Shown one piece after another: positions 33,088 through 40,396 of a stretch of DNA of 40,417 nucleotides. Source of the stretch: Clostridia bacterium (GTDB taxonomy: Bacteria; Bacillota; Clostridia; Christensenellales; Aristaeellaceae); contig JAFXUZ010000094.1 of NCBI GenBank assembly GCA_017524725.1, forward strand, positions 1 to 40,417, written 5' to 3'. The position numbers and the translations under genes are program-made. Every line of letters starts with the position of its first letter. Within the stretch, counting starts at the first letter, position 1. A model generated the notes under the pieces. That model was not told the origin of the DNA. It searched no databases and worked only from the letters and a program-made list of their open reading frames with translations.

Positions 33088-34908
33088 TTACCAGCTTTTG
33101 CCTATATCCGCGCCAAACCTGTTCGCAACGATGTAACACACGAGGATAAAAAACAGTACGCACACCGAAATGGCGTCCGCCATCTGGTTGTAGCCCTCCT
33201 GGGAGTAGGTAAAAGCAAGGTAGGACATGGTCTGGGTCTTCTTATCCATCATGATGATGATCAGGTCCAGTTCCTTGGCGATGGAGATGAAGGTGAGCAT
33301 AAATCCGGAAACAAAGCCGTTTTTTGCAAGCGGCAGCACGATCCTCCGCATCCTTTGCCAGAAAGACGCGCCGTTGATCGTGGCCGCTTCTTCCAGTTCG
33401 GTGGAAATCTGCATCATGTTTGCCGTTCCGGAACGGCTGGCAAACGGGAAATGCTTTACGACACTGGTGAGCACGATCAGGGTGAACGTGCCGTAAAGCG
33501 ACGGGATCAGCCCGCCCAGGTGGGGACGGGAGAACATGGCGAAATACATGGTGGAAAAAGCCACGCCGCTCATCAGGTACGGAATGAACACCAATTGCTC
33601 TGTCAGCGAACCGTACCACTTTCCCCGGCCGCGGGTAGAGATATAGCCCAGGAACTGGCCGCACAGGGCAGTAACGATGGAAGCGATGAAGGTAAGGCGC
33701 ACCGTGTTCCACAGGCTCCTGCCAAATTCGGAGTTCTGGAAGATCCCGGGGTAACTGGTATATTTCTGTGCCTGGTCCACCGTTCCGATCCAGTTGTACA
33801 GCGTCAGGTTGTTCGGGCCGTAGCCGTTCCCCGTGGTGATCTGGAAGGTCTCCATCACCAGCACGAACATCGGCATCACCATGGCGAGCACCAGGAAAAG
33901 GACCAGGAAAGCCATCAAAGGCTTTTTGGCCTTGCCCAGCTTCATTTCCGTGCTCCTGCCGCCTTTGCCCCCGATGGTGGCGTAGGATTTCCTGACGCCT
34001 ATAATGCGCTGGTTTGAAAAGATGATCAGCGCCGCAAGGGCGATGAGCACCAGGCTCATCGCATAGCCCACGTTCCGGGGACCGTCGCTGATGAAAACCT
34101 TCATTTTCGTCGCCAGGGTATAATAGCCGATCCGGTTGCCCAGGTTAGCGGCGACGCCGTAGGTACCTATGGATTTGGAAAGCGTCATGATAACGGAGGA
34201 CAGAATGCTCGGGAGCACCAGCGGCAGGGTGATGGATTTGAGTATCTGCGGCTTGGTGGCTCCGCAAATTTCGCCCATTTCCTCCAATTCGGAATTGATG
34301 GAGCGCAAAGCGGACGAAACATTGATGTATGAAAAAGCGTAATAATGGAGCGACATGCACAGTACGATGGCGATGGGCCCGTAGGCAAGCCAGTCGGGGA
34401 TCCGCATCCCCAGCCCGGCCAGGAAGCCCAGGGCGCCGGACCGTTCGTTCCGGAACACCGCCAGCCAGGAAAGCGCCTTGCACCAGGAGGGGATCATATA
34501 GGGGATCACCACCAGCATCCCCAGCAGCTTTTTCCCCGGGATGTCCGACCGGACGATCAGCCACCCGAGCACCGATCCCAGCGGCACCGACACCAGTACC
34601 GTGAACAGCCCAACGATCAGGGAATTCTTCAGCGGCTCCCACAGCGTGGATTCCGCCATGTTGCTCAGCAGGATATATCGCCAGTAATACAGTGTGAAAT
34701 CGCCCGGCTGGCCTCCGATGCGCCGGATCTCGGACTTGGCGGCGGTAAAGGTGGAGGCGATCATCTGCAGGAGCGGGATCACGATCAGGCAGAACAGAAT
34801 AATGAGGCTGAAAAAAACGATCATGTTGAAGGGGTTTTTGACCACGTTGAAAAACTGGTTTTTCAGCCGTTCCTTCGTCATGGGATATCGAATTTTCTTC
34901 CCTTTCAC
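33088..34908 (-). CDS. Fused ABC importer permease (two permease domains, FbpB type)
   Basis: A 606-residue membrane protein with two binding-protein-dependent permease domains in tandem, as in FbpB/AfuB/SfuB. About twelve hydrophobic segments occur. Each half ends in an EAA-type loop: SINSELEEMGEICGATKPQI in the first and STELEEAATINGASFWQRM in the second, both meant to contact the ATPase. A Lys/Gly linker (near KGGRSTEMKLGKAKKP) joins the halves. GTG 34908 is preferred because AAAAGGGG lies 9 nt upstream; the ATG at 34917 directly abuts that sequence. It is the first gene of the operon, behind a consensus promoter and a putative LacI-type operator. Confidence 0.92.
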   Translation of the reverse strand: MKGKKIRYPMTKERLKNQFFNVVKNPFNMIVFFSLIILFCLIVIPLLQMIASTFTAAKSEIRRIGGQPGDFTLYYWRYILLSNMAESTLWEPLKNSLIVGLFTVLVSVPLGSVLGWLIVRSDIPGKKLLGMLVVIPYMIPSWCKALSWLAVFRNERSGALGFLAGLGMRIPDWLAYGPIAIVLCMSLHYYAFSYINVSSALRSINSELEEMGEICGATKPQILKSITLPLVLPSILSSVIMTLSKSIGTYGVAANLGNRIGYYTLATKMKVFISDGPRNVGYAMSLVLIALAALIIFSNQRIIGVRKSYATIGGKGGRSTEMKLGKAKKPLMAFLVLFLVLAMVMPMFVLVMETFQITTGNGYGPNNLTLYNWIGTVDQAQKYTSYPGIFQNSEFGRSLWNTVRLTFIASIVTALCGQFLGYISTRGRGKWYGSLTEQLVFIPYLMSGVAFSTMYFAMFSRPHLGGLIPSLYGTFTLIVLTSVVKHFPFASRSGTANMMQISTELEEAATINGASFWQRMRRIVLPLAKNGFVSGFMLTFISIAKELDLIIIMMDKKTQTMSYLAFTYSQEGYNQMADAISVCVLFFILVCYIVANRFGADIGKSW

Positions 34909-34956
34909 CCGTATCATCCCCTTTTCACAGCCTGTGAGCTTATCCCCTATTTAACG

Positions 34957-34970
34957 CATACGTTTTCGTC
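34957..34970 (-). promoter_or_regulatory. Putative LacI-type operator, ABC operon
   Basis: Minus strand GACGAAAACGTATG, continued by CGTTAA. The decamer ACGAAAACGT (34960-34969) is identical to one in the regulator's own operator (26972-26981). It sits about +12 to +25 from the predicted start, a repressor position. Confidence 0.55.
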
Positions 34971-34987
34971 ATTTCGAATCTGTTTAA

Positions 34988-35016
34988 ATTATATCTAAAA
35001 ACAACCATTCTGTCAA
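34988..35016 (-). promoter_or_regulatory. Consensus promoter of the ABC/MBL/HAD operon
   Basis: -35 TTGACA (35011-35016), 17-nt spacer, -10 TATAAT (34988-34993), minus strand: a perfect consensus. Confidence 0.92.
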
Positions 35017-35089
35017 TACTAAGGCCAAAAAGAGAAAAATAACTTGTTGAAAAACAAATAAAAAACGGAATGAAATTGACGAAAATATC

Positions 35090-35118
35090 TTGCAAAAAAC
35101 AAATTGTTTGCGTAAAAT
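35090..35118 (+). promoter_or_regulatory. Promoter of the MgtC-family gene
   Basis: -35 TTGCAA (35090-35095), 17-nt spacer, -10 TAAAAT (35113-35118). It diverges from the ABC operon promoter. Confidence 0.65.
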
Positions 35119-35131
35119 ATAGAAGAATTAA

Positions 35132-35171
35132 CGGATCATAAGCTTCGCAAATTTTTCGTAAATATGATCCG
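35132..35171 (+). repeat. Palindromic leader element before the MgtC-family gene
   Basis: CGGATCATA (35132-35140) and TATGATCCG (35163-35171) are perfect 9-nt inverted arms. The enclosed part includes CGCAAATTTTTCG (35146-35158), identical to 26984-26996 in the regulator's operator region. It can be a DNA operator or an RNA hairpin in the 5' UTR. Confidence 0.65.
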
Positions 35172-35264
35172 CGGTCCATAAGCCGCCGCGCTCTCCTCGG
35201 GACACGGACCGGGGCCGTGAGATCAAAAACGAACCGGAAAAAACAGAAAAAGGGAGGGATGACC

Positions 35265-35990
35265 GTGCTGTCGGATATGATGAGTCAGCATATTCCCATC
35301 GTTCAATACCTTGAGTTTTTTGTCCGCATCCTGGCGGCCGCCGGATGCGGCGCCATTATAGGCGTGGAACGCAGCCGGCGGCTGAAAGAAGCGGGCGTAC
35401 GGACGCACCTCCTGGTCTGCTGCGCCGCCGCCCTGATGATCATCATATCAAAATACGGGTTTGCCGACCTGGGCACGGAAGACGGGCCGAACTATTTCGG
35501 TACCCGCGGAGCCGATCCCGCCCGCATCGCGGCCCAGGTGGTCAGCGGCATCAGCTTCCTGTGCGCGGGCGTCATCTTCAAGCAGGGATCGGTCATCAAA
35601 GGGCTGACCACCGCCGCCGGCCTGTGGGCCACGGCGGGCATCGGCCTGGCCCTGGGCGCCGGCATGTATCCCATGGGCATATTCGCAACGCTCCTGGTGC
35701 TTCTGGTGCAGATCGTCATGCACCGTTTCCCGGTTTTCAACGATCACTACCAGAACAACCATATACAGATCACCGTCAACGACGACGCGGATTTCCGCCG
35801 TGCCCTCAGTAAACAGCTCGATATCTGGCAGGCGCAGGTGATCGAAAGCAGCGTTTCCCGCAACCAGGACGGCACCACCTCATACACCATGATCGTCAAG
35901 ATGCACGACAGTGTGAAGCACGAGGACCTGTTCAACTTCCTGGATCAAAACAGCAACGTAACCTCCTTCCAGCAGACCATCAACGGATGA
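35265..35990 (+). CDS. MgtC/SapB-family membrane protein
   Basis: A 241-residue MgtC-family protein: several membrane helices and a C-terminal cytoplasmic domain. The signature IIGVERSRRLKEAGVRTHLLV and ADPARIAAQVVSGISFLCAG are visible in the N-terminal half. The C-terminal part (HIQITVNDDADFRRAL to TSFQQTING) resembles an ACT-like domain. Family members affect Mg2+ and phosphate homeostasis, often by modulating other membrane proteins. GTG 35265 is chosen because GGGAGGG lies 6 nt before it; an ATG at 35259 abuts that sequence. The next genes encode a polyphosphate polymerase domain and its partner, on the other strand. Confidence 0.9.
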   Translation: MLSDMMSQHIPIVQYLEFFVRILAAAGCGAIIGVERSRRLKEAGVRTHLLVCCAAALMIIISKYGFADLGTEDGPNYFGTRGADPARIAAQVVSGISFLCAGVIFKQGSVIKGLTTAAGLWATAGIGLALGAGMYPMGIFATLLVLLVQIVMHRFPVFNDHYQNNHIQITVNDDADFRRALSKQLDIWQAQVIESSVSRNQDGTTSYTMIVKMHDSVKHEDLFNFLDQNSNVTSFQQTING

Positions 35991-36014
35991 TCGGCCGTCC
36001 CCGGAAATAATTTA

Positions 36015-36052
36015 CAGGCCTTCCACTTTGCGGTGAAAGGCCTGCGTTTTTT
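36015..36052 (+). terminator. Terminator between MgtC-family and DUF4956 genes
   Basis: CAGGCCTTCCAC pairs with GGTGAAAGGCCTG (36015-36044) around a short loop, followed by CGTTTTTT. On the minus strand it is followed by TAAATTATTT, so it may serve both converging genes. Confidence 0.88.
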
Positions 36053-36057
36053 ATGCT

Positions 36058-36729
36058 TTAAAGCTGGTTCGCCTGTTCCGTGTACGGCAGGACGGATATC
36101 TCCAGGTTGCCGTTCCTCTGCCGAAGCTCGTCGATGAAGGCCTTTTCCTCCCCCGGGTCCTTCATCCTGATCTTATAGGACAGGCGGAACATGCTGCCCA
36201 TGCCGACGGTTTTCACCCCGACGTTTTCGGCGTTTTTAAGGTACCGGCCGAAGGCGTCGTCAAAAGCGCCGCCGTACTCCAGCGTTTCCGGAACGGTGAT
36301 CCTCAGAAGCCTTTCCTCCGCCATCCCCCCGTGCCCGAATACGTCCATCCGGCTGAGGGCCAGGAACAAAACGGCCATGGCGACAAGGATGATCACGCCG
36401 TAGGCGATATACCCCATGCCGAAGGCGATGCCGGCGCCCATGGCCGCCAGGATGGCGGCGATCTCGTCCGCGCTGCCCTGGGCGGAGCGGAAGCGGATCA
36501 GCCCGAAGGCGCCGCCGATGGCCACGCCCGCGCCGATATTGCCGTTCACAAAGGTGATCACGGCGCCCACCACGAAGGGGATCAGGGTGCTCACGATAAA
36601 AAAGCGCTTTGTGGACCGCACATGGAAGCTCATGATCCAGGAAAAAACGAAGCCGGACACGAGCGCCGCCCCCGCCATCAGGAAAAACTGGGCCGGCGTA
36701 ACGGCGGAAGAATAGATGGAATCAAACAT
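36058..36729 (-). CDS. DUF4956 membrane protein
   Basis: A 223-residue protein of the DUF4956 family, whose genes often adjoin VTC-domain genes. Three to four hydrophobic segments lie at about 13-34, 42-61, 85-105 and 106-126. The family stretch FGLIRFRSAQGSADEIAAI (75-93) precedes them in part. A cytoplasmic C-terminal domain (about 133-223) is beta-rich. ATG 36729 follows AAAGGAG, 15 nt after the VTC gene. The function is unknown; pairing with a polyphosphate polymerase suggests a membrane or transport role for polyphosphate. Confidence 0.88.
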   Translation of the reverse strand: MFDSIYSSAVTPAQFFLMAGAALVSGFVFSWIMSFHVRSTKRFFIVSTLIPFVVGAVITFVNGNIGAGVAIGGAFGLIRFRSAQGSADEIAAILAAMGAGIAFGMGYIAYGVIILVAMAVLFLALSRMDVFGHGGMAEERLLRITVPETLEYGGAFDDAFGRYLKNAENVGVKTVGMGSMFRLSYKIRMKDPGEEKAFIDELRQRNGNLEISVLPYTEQANQL

Positions 36730-36744
36730 GGGGGTGTTCTCCTT

Positions 36745-37479
36745 TCAGGCCGCGCCGGGCAGGATCAGCCCGGCGTATTCGATATTTTTTTCTTTCGGGC
36801 AAAGCTGCTCCCGCAGGTACGCTTCCCCGTATTTTGAAAAGCTGCTTTTGAATATCCCGCCACCGCTCAGTATCCGGGAAAGCCACAACGGCATGGCGTC
36901 CTGCACCTTGATCTCCAGGATGGTCCACCCTGCGTCCAGCAGCGGGATCCCGTCCATCGACCTTGTCAGCGTCAGGTCCTCCGTCCGGTAACGCGGATTG
37001 AAGTCAATGGTCAGGCGCAGGTCTCCCCCGGGTTCGAAGTACGCCGTCCGGTCGTAGATGATCAGGCACGCGGGGACCAGAGGCCTGTAAAAGTCGCGGA
37101 AATACTTCAGTTCCGCCCGGATCTGTCCGCCGCCCGGCAGGTCGAACCCCGCAAAAAACCTGTCGGCTTCCTCTGTGGTGGTCTCCACCCGCCGCTTATA
37201 TACGATGCCGTCACACTTCCGCTTCAGCTCCAGGTAGACCGGGGATCCCTCCTTCGCGAGCCCGTAGGAGCGCAGGCGGATCTTTTCCTTGAATTCCGGC
37301 TTTTCCAGGCTTTTGCGTATCAGCCGGGCGTCGGCCGTGTCATAATACAGCGACGCGATCTCTGTCAGCCCGTATCCGTCTATCCGCATATGCCCTTCCA
37401 ACTGCCGGCGGAAATATTCCGTCTGCTCCGCGTTCAAAAGGTACTTCATCTCGTATCTCTGCATCACAGTCACTGCCAC
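36745..37479 (-). CDS. VTC-domain polyphosphate polymerase-like protein
   Basis: A 244-residue protein with the VTC (vacuolar transporter chaperone 4-like) tunnel domain, which in characterised members makes polyphosphate from ATP. Expected motifs are present: RYEMKY (8-13), SLYYDT, KIRLRSYG, VYLELKRKCDG, YKRRVET, IYDRTAYF, LEIKVQDAMPLWL and FSKYGEAY near the end. Basic residues in these strands would line the phosphate tunnel. The start is GTG 37479, with AGGAGG at 8 nt. No SPX domain or membrane helix is present, so the DUF4956 partner may anchor it. Activity is inferred from the family. Confidence 0.9.
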   Translation of the reverse strand: MAVTVMQRYEMKYLLNAEQTEYFRRQLEGHMRIDGYGLTEIASLYYDTADARLIRKSLEKPEFKEKIRLRSYGLAKEGSPVYLELKRKCDGIVYKRRVETTTEEADRFFAGFDLPGGGQIRAELKYFRDFYRPLVPACLIIYDRTAYFEPGGDLRLTIDFNPRYRTEDLTLTRSMDGIPLLDAGWTILEIKVQDAMPLWLSRILSGGGIFKSSFSKYGEAYLREQLCPKEKNIEYAGLILPGAA

Positions 37480-37615
37480 TTAAATCGCCTCCTGTCTTTC
37501 GGACAGTCCAATGATAGCCCGGAATGATTGAAAGAAAATTGAAAACCATTAAATTTTTTTATGCCCGGGCACGCCTTTCCGTCCGGGAAAGAAAGCGCGT
37601 GTTTTTCCGCGCGTC

Positions 37616-37663
37616 AAAAAAAGGCTGTGAAAGCGGATCCTTCCCGGTCCTCTTTTCACAGCC
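37616..37663 (-). terminator. Terminator of the 5'-nucleotidase gene
   Basis: GGCTGTGAAA (37623-37632) pairs with TTTCACAGCC (37654-37663), followed by T7 on the minus strand. A second hairpin, CCGGGCG/CGCCCGG, lies nearer the stop at about 37798-37813. The 37480-37835 interval holds these and no gene I can support. Confidence 0.85.
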
Positions 37664-37835
37664 TCATTTCCGTCATATGCCTGCCCCTGCCGGATGTCCC
37701 CTTCCTTCGGGGAACCCTTCAAGGTCGGCTGTCCATGTGCGCCGGCATCCGGGAAAGCGGCTTCCGCCTCGCCGCCCCTGTCACACAGGCACTCTGCCCG
37801 GGCGTTCGCCCGGCAAATCATTCTTCCCCGCCGCC

Positions 37836-39539
37836 TCACTGGCCCACGATCACGATCCTTCCCTGCCCGTAGGGATCCGCGTATTCCCCGCCGATCACGC
37901 CGTCCAGGTCGTGAACGATGTGGTCGATCAGCGTCTGGCTGTCCAGCTTGAACTGGTCCTGCAGCACCTCGGCGCCTTCAAACGCGGTAAATCCGTCCCC
38001 GTTGTTCAGGATGATATAATCGGTGCTCGCTATGGTATAGGTTTTTTCAGGGTCCAGCGGCTCCCCGTTCACCGTCACATCGCGCACCCGACGTTCCCCC
38101 TCGATGCCGCTCATCATGCCTTTCTCGTCCTTCCGGCAGCCGGAGGGGATCGATACGTCTATCACATAGCTGAGCCCGGACACCTGCAGGAAGCCGCCGT
38201 TCTCGTCCGGCACCGCCCTGGCTCCCCATTCCAGGGCGTCCAGCACCTGCTTTCCCGTGGCGCGTATCACGGCCACCTGGTTCTGGAAGGGGAACACCGC
38301 CAGGATATGGCCGTAGGTGATCTCTCCCCTCTCCAGGTCGGTCCGGATCCCTCCGCCTCCGCAGATGCCGATATCCGCGCCTGTCTGTTCCCTGATCGCG
38401 TCCGTGACGAAGTCCCCCAGGTTCGTCTCGGCCCGCCGCACCATGCGCACGGGATTGCCGGAAGCGTCCTTCTCCACGGGATCGGCTATCGTAAGCTTCG
38501 CGTCGGAACGCGCGATCACCGTGTCCGTCATCTTTTTGATCGCAATCGTTTCATTTTCTATCGCGCCGCTTATCTCGTTATGGATGCCCAGCAGCTCTGC
38601 GGCTGGCGTTTTGTTGGGCCAGGACCAGATGCCGGTCTCCGCAACGCCCCCTCCCGCGGAAATACGGCTGTAGCCGATGCATTCCATCTTGGTCCCGCAG
38701 GCGGAGCGCGCCACCGTGTCCCCGTCCTTATTCTTCATGGTCACCTGCTCCGTGTCATGGCTGTGCCCGTCCAGCAAAACGTCGATGCCGTTGGTATGGG
38801 ATATCAGGTCCGCGTAGGTGTATGGGGCGGAAGCCGCCGACATGCCGAGGTGCGCCAGCACATACACCAGGTCGGCTCCCTCCGCCCTGGCCTCGTCCAC
38901 AGCCTCCTGCACGGCCGCGTACAGTCTTTCACCGCTCTCATCCATCAGGAAGTCATAAATGAACTCCCCGTTTTCGTCCCGGAAGTATTTCGGCGTGGAG
39001 CTGGTCAGCGACTCGGGCGTGGTGACCCCCACAAACGCGATCCGCAGCCCGGCCGCTTCCCGGATGACATACGCCGGGAACACCCGCTCCCCGTCCCTGA
39101 AAAGGTTGCAGCAGATATAGGGGAACTCCGCTTCCCCCGCCAGCTCCAGGAAACGGTCCGCCCCATAGTCGAATTCATGGTTCCCGGGGATGGCGGCGTC
39201 GTACCCCATCGCGTTCATCAGCCTTATCATCGACTCTCCCCGCGAAACGGTGCCCATCAGCTCGCCCTGGATCGCGTCGCCGTCGTCCACCAGCAGCGTC
39301 GTATATCCCTGCTCCTCCAGCGCTTTGCGCACCTGCAAAAGGCCCGCAAGTCCGAAGCCCTGTTCCACGCCGCAATGGATATCGCTGGTGTACAGGATCA
39401 TCACGTCCCCGTTTTTGTTCCCGGGCGCCCCCGCAGCACTTTCCGCCGCAGCCCTCCCCCACGCGGGTCCGCAGAATACGGCCGCCGCCGTCATTACGGC
39501 GCACAGGCAGAGCGCCATCAGCTTTGTAATGTTTTTCAT
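37836..39539 (-). CDS. Secreted bifunctional metallophosphatase/5'-nucleotidase
   Basis: A 567-residue UshA-like enzyme that releases phosphate from nucleotides, or related esters, outside the cell. A signal peptide (1 to about 32) is followed by a calcineurin-like phosphatase domain with SDIHCG (52-57), DDGDAIQG, GNHEFDYG, LAHLGM and DGHSHD, giving the two-metal site. The C-terminal substrate domain (about 375-540) has ETNLGDFVTDAI, CGGGGIRTDLERGEITYG and FPFQNQV. No LPXTG or C-terminal anchor is visible, so it is probably free or loosely held. ATG 39539 follows AAGGAG at 6 nt. It lies upstream of the VTC/DUF4956 pair but has its own terminator. Confidence 0.94.
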   Translation of the reverse strand: MKNITKLMALCLCAVMTAAAVFCGPAWGRAAAESAAGAPGNKNGDVMILYTSDIHCGVEQGFGLAGLLQVRKALEEQGYTTLLVDDGDAIQGELMGTVSRGESMIRLMNAMGYDAAIPGNHEFDYGADRFLELAGEAEFPYICCNLFRDGERVFPAYVIREAAGLRIAFVGVTTPESLTSSTPKYFRDENGEFIYDFLMDESGERLYAAVQEAVDEARAEGADLVYVLAHLGMSAASAPYTYADLISHTNGIDVLLDGHSHDTEQVTMKNKDGDTVARSACGTKMECIGYSRISAGGGVAETGIWSWPNKTPAAELLGIHNEISGAIENETIAIKKMTDTVIARSDAKLTIADPVEKDASGNPVRMVRRAETNLGDFVTDAIREQTGADIGICGGGGIRTDLERGEITYGHILAVFPFQNQVAVIRATGKQVLDALEWGARAVPDENGGFLQVSGLSYVIDVSIPSGCRKDEKGMMSGIEGERRVRDVTVNGEPLDPEKTYTIASTDYIILNNGDGFTAFEGAEVLQDQFKLDSQTLIDHIVHDLDGVIGGEYADPYGQGRIVIVGQ

Positions 39540-39557
39540 TTCAGGCTCCTTTTTATG

Positions 39558-39749
39558 TTATCGCTTTCTTTGTATTCCCCGAGAAGCGTTTTTTTGACAG
39601 TTGCCTATTATTTTGTATACGGCAGAGAATAAATCGGCCTCCTCCAATTCGTCCCATGTATATCCTTTGATCGATGAAAAATCATCACCGGACACAGAGA
39701 ACCATATACTTTCCTTGGATACCGGCGCATAGGCCTTTAAACCCAACAA
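39558..39749 (-). pseudogene. C-terminal gene fragment, family not recognised
   Basis: A minus-strand frame open from about 39795 to 39558. It reads like real protein (GGYSYAKLLGLKAYAPVSKE, WDELEEADLFSAVYKIIG) but has only a TTG as possible start and no ribosome site in place. I cannot name the family. It is probably the tail of a gene whose front has been lost, in a small patch of decayed genes. Confidence 0.4.
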
Positions 39750-39783
39750 CTTAGCATACGAATAACCTCCTGCAGAGATCGTG

Positions 39784-39943
39784 TTAGGGTAGGAATTGTT
39801 ATTTTAGGGTAGCTGTCAGTTCATAATACTTTGTCGGATCACTGGCCGAAGCCGCATGTTCAACGACCAGGCCAGATTCCATCAGGCTCTTGATATCCTC
39901 TCAATCTTTAGGGTATGTTAGGGTAACTTTAGGGTATCTGTCA
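39784..39943 (+). repeat. Cluster of TTAGGGTA short repeats
   Basis: TTAGGGTA occurs five times: 39784-39791, 39804-39811, 39908-39915, 39918-39925 and 39929-39936. Two copies extend to the near-identical 15-mers TTAGGGTAGCTGTCA (39804) and TTAGGGTATCTGTCA (39929). Confidence 0.85.
39799..39900 (-). pseudogene. Winged-helix-like C-terminal fragment
   Basis: In the same frame as the DUF1016 fragment but after its stop, about 33 codons read EDIKSLMESGLVVEHAASAS and then DPTKYYELTATLK, ending in TAA at 39799. The pattern resembles the wing and end of a winged-helix domain. It has no start of its own. Confidence is low. Confidence 0.3.
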
Positions 39944-40188
39944 CACTGATATTTGATCACGATCCTTTTCCAAGTTCCTGCTTCATCCGGGCAGATGCGC
40001 ATGAAACGTTCCTGCATATCAACGCGGAAAGGAATAAAATCGAATACAAATGGTTCCTTCATCATCTGCACTGCCAGTTCACTCTGGGGCGATGGAAACT
40101 TTGCCGGGAAATCGGATACCTTATCCGAGAGCACCTGACGGGCAAAAAAAGTTTGTTTCGATTTGGTGGACAGGAACATTTCACGACC
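39901..40188 (-). pseudogene. DUF1016 (YhcG-type PDDEXK nuclease) fragment
   Basis: The stretch from about 40185 to 40012 encodes REMFLSTKSKQTFFARQVL and then SPQSELAVQMMKEPFVFDFI. This matches the middle of DUF1016 proteins, where the N-terminal part meets the PDDEXK nuclease domain. The catalytic part is missing: after MQE the frame turns into unrelated sequence ending CDRYPKVTLTYPKD. The nominal ORF start at 40329 lies across a plus-strand terminator and is not credible. Such nucleases occur near restriction-modification and other mobile loci, so this marks a degraded accessory patch. Confidence 0.6.
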
Positions 40189-40277
40189 GGCTGTTTTTCC
40201 TGCATTCCTGAATATACCATATCCACTCTGTTTCATCCGGGACTTTATCCAGCAAGACGATATTCTGGCCCCATGGA

Positions 40278-40320
40278 GGCGCTGTTGCAGAAGCAAGAAA
40301 ACTGCAGCAGCGCCCTTTTT
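40278..40320 (+). terminator. Plus-strand Rho-independent terminator
   Basis: GGCGCTGTTGCAG (40278-40290) pairs with CTGCAGCAGCGCC (40302-40314), 13 bp with one G-T wobble and an 11-nt loop, followed by CTTTTT. No plus-strand gene is visible ahead of it. Confidence 0.75.
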
Positions 40321-40367
40321 CATATGCAAATATGGAAAAACTCGTCAAAAAAAGCAAACACAAACAA

Positions 40368-40396
40368 GCCTGTCAGCAAATGTCACTTTGACAGGC
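40368..40396 (-). other. Hairpin at the right edge
   Basis: GCCTGTCA (40368-40375) pairs with TGACAGGC (40389-40396) around 13 nt. On the minus strand a T/G-rich stretch and then T7 follow, so it may be a poor terminator of a gene beyond the window. Confidence 0.4.

Noticed and set aside
37524..39632. 702-codon plus-strand open frame
   Set aside because: Antisense to the 5'-nucleotidase and crossing its terminator; no recognisable domain.
39784..39936. CRISPR-like or telomere-like array
   Set aside because: The TTAGGGTA units are 8-15 nt, irregularly spaced and too few. No Cas genes or unique regular spacers are present.
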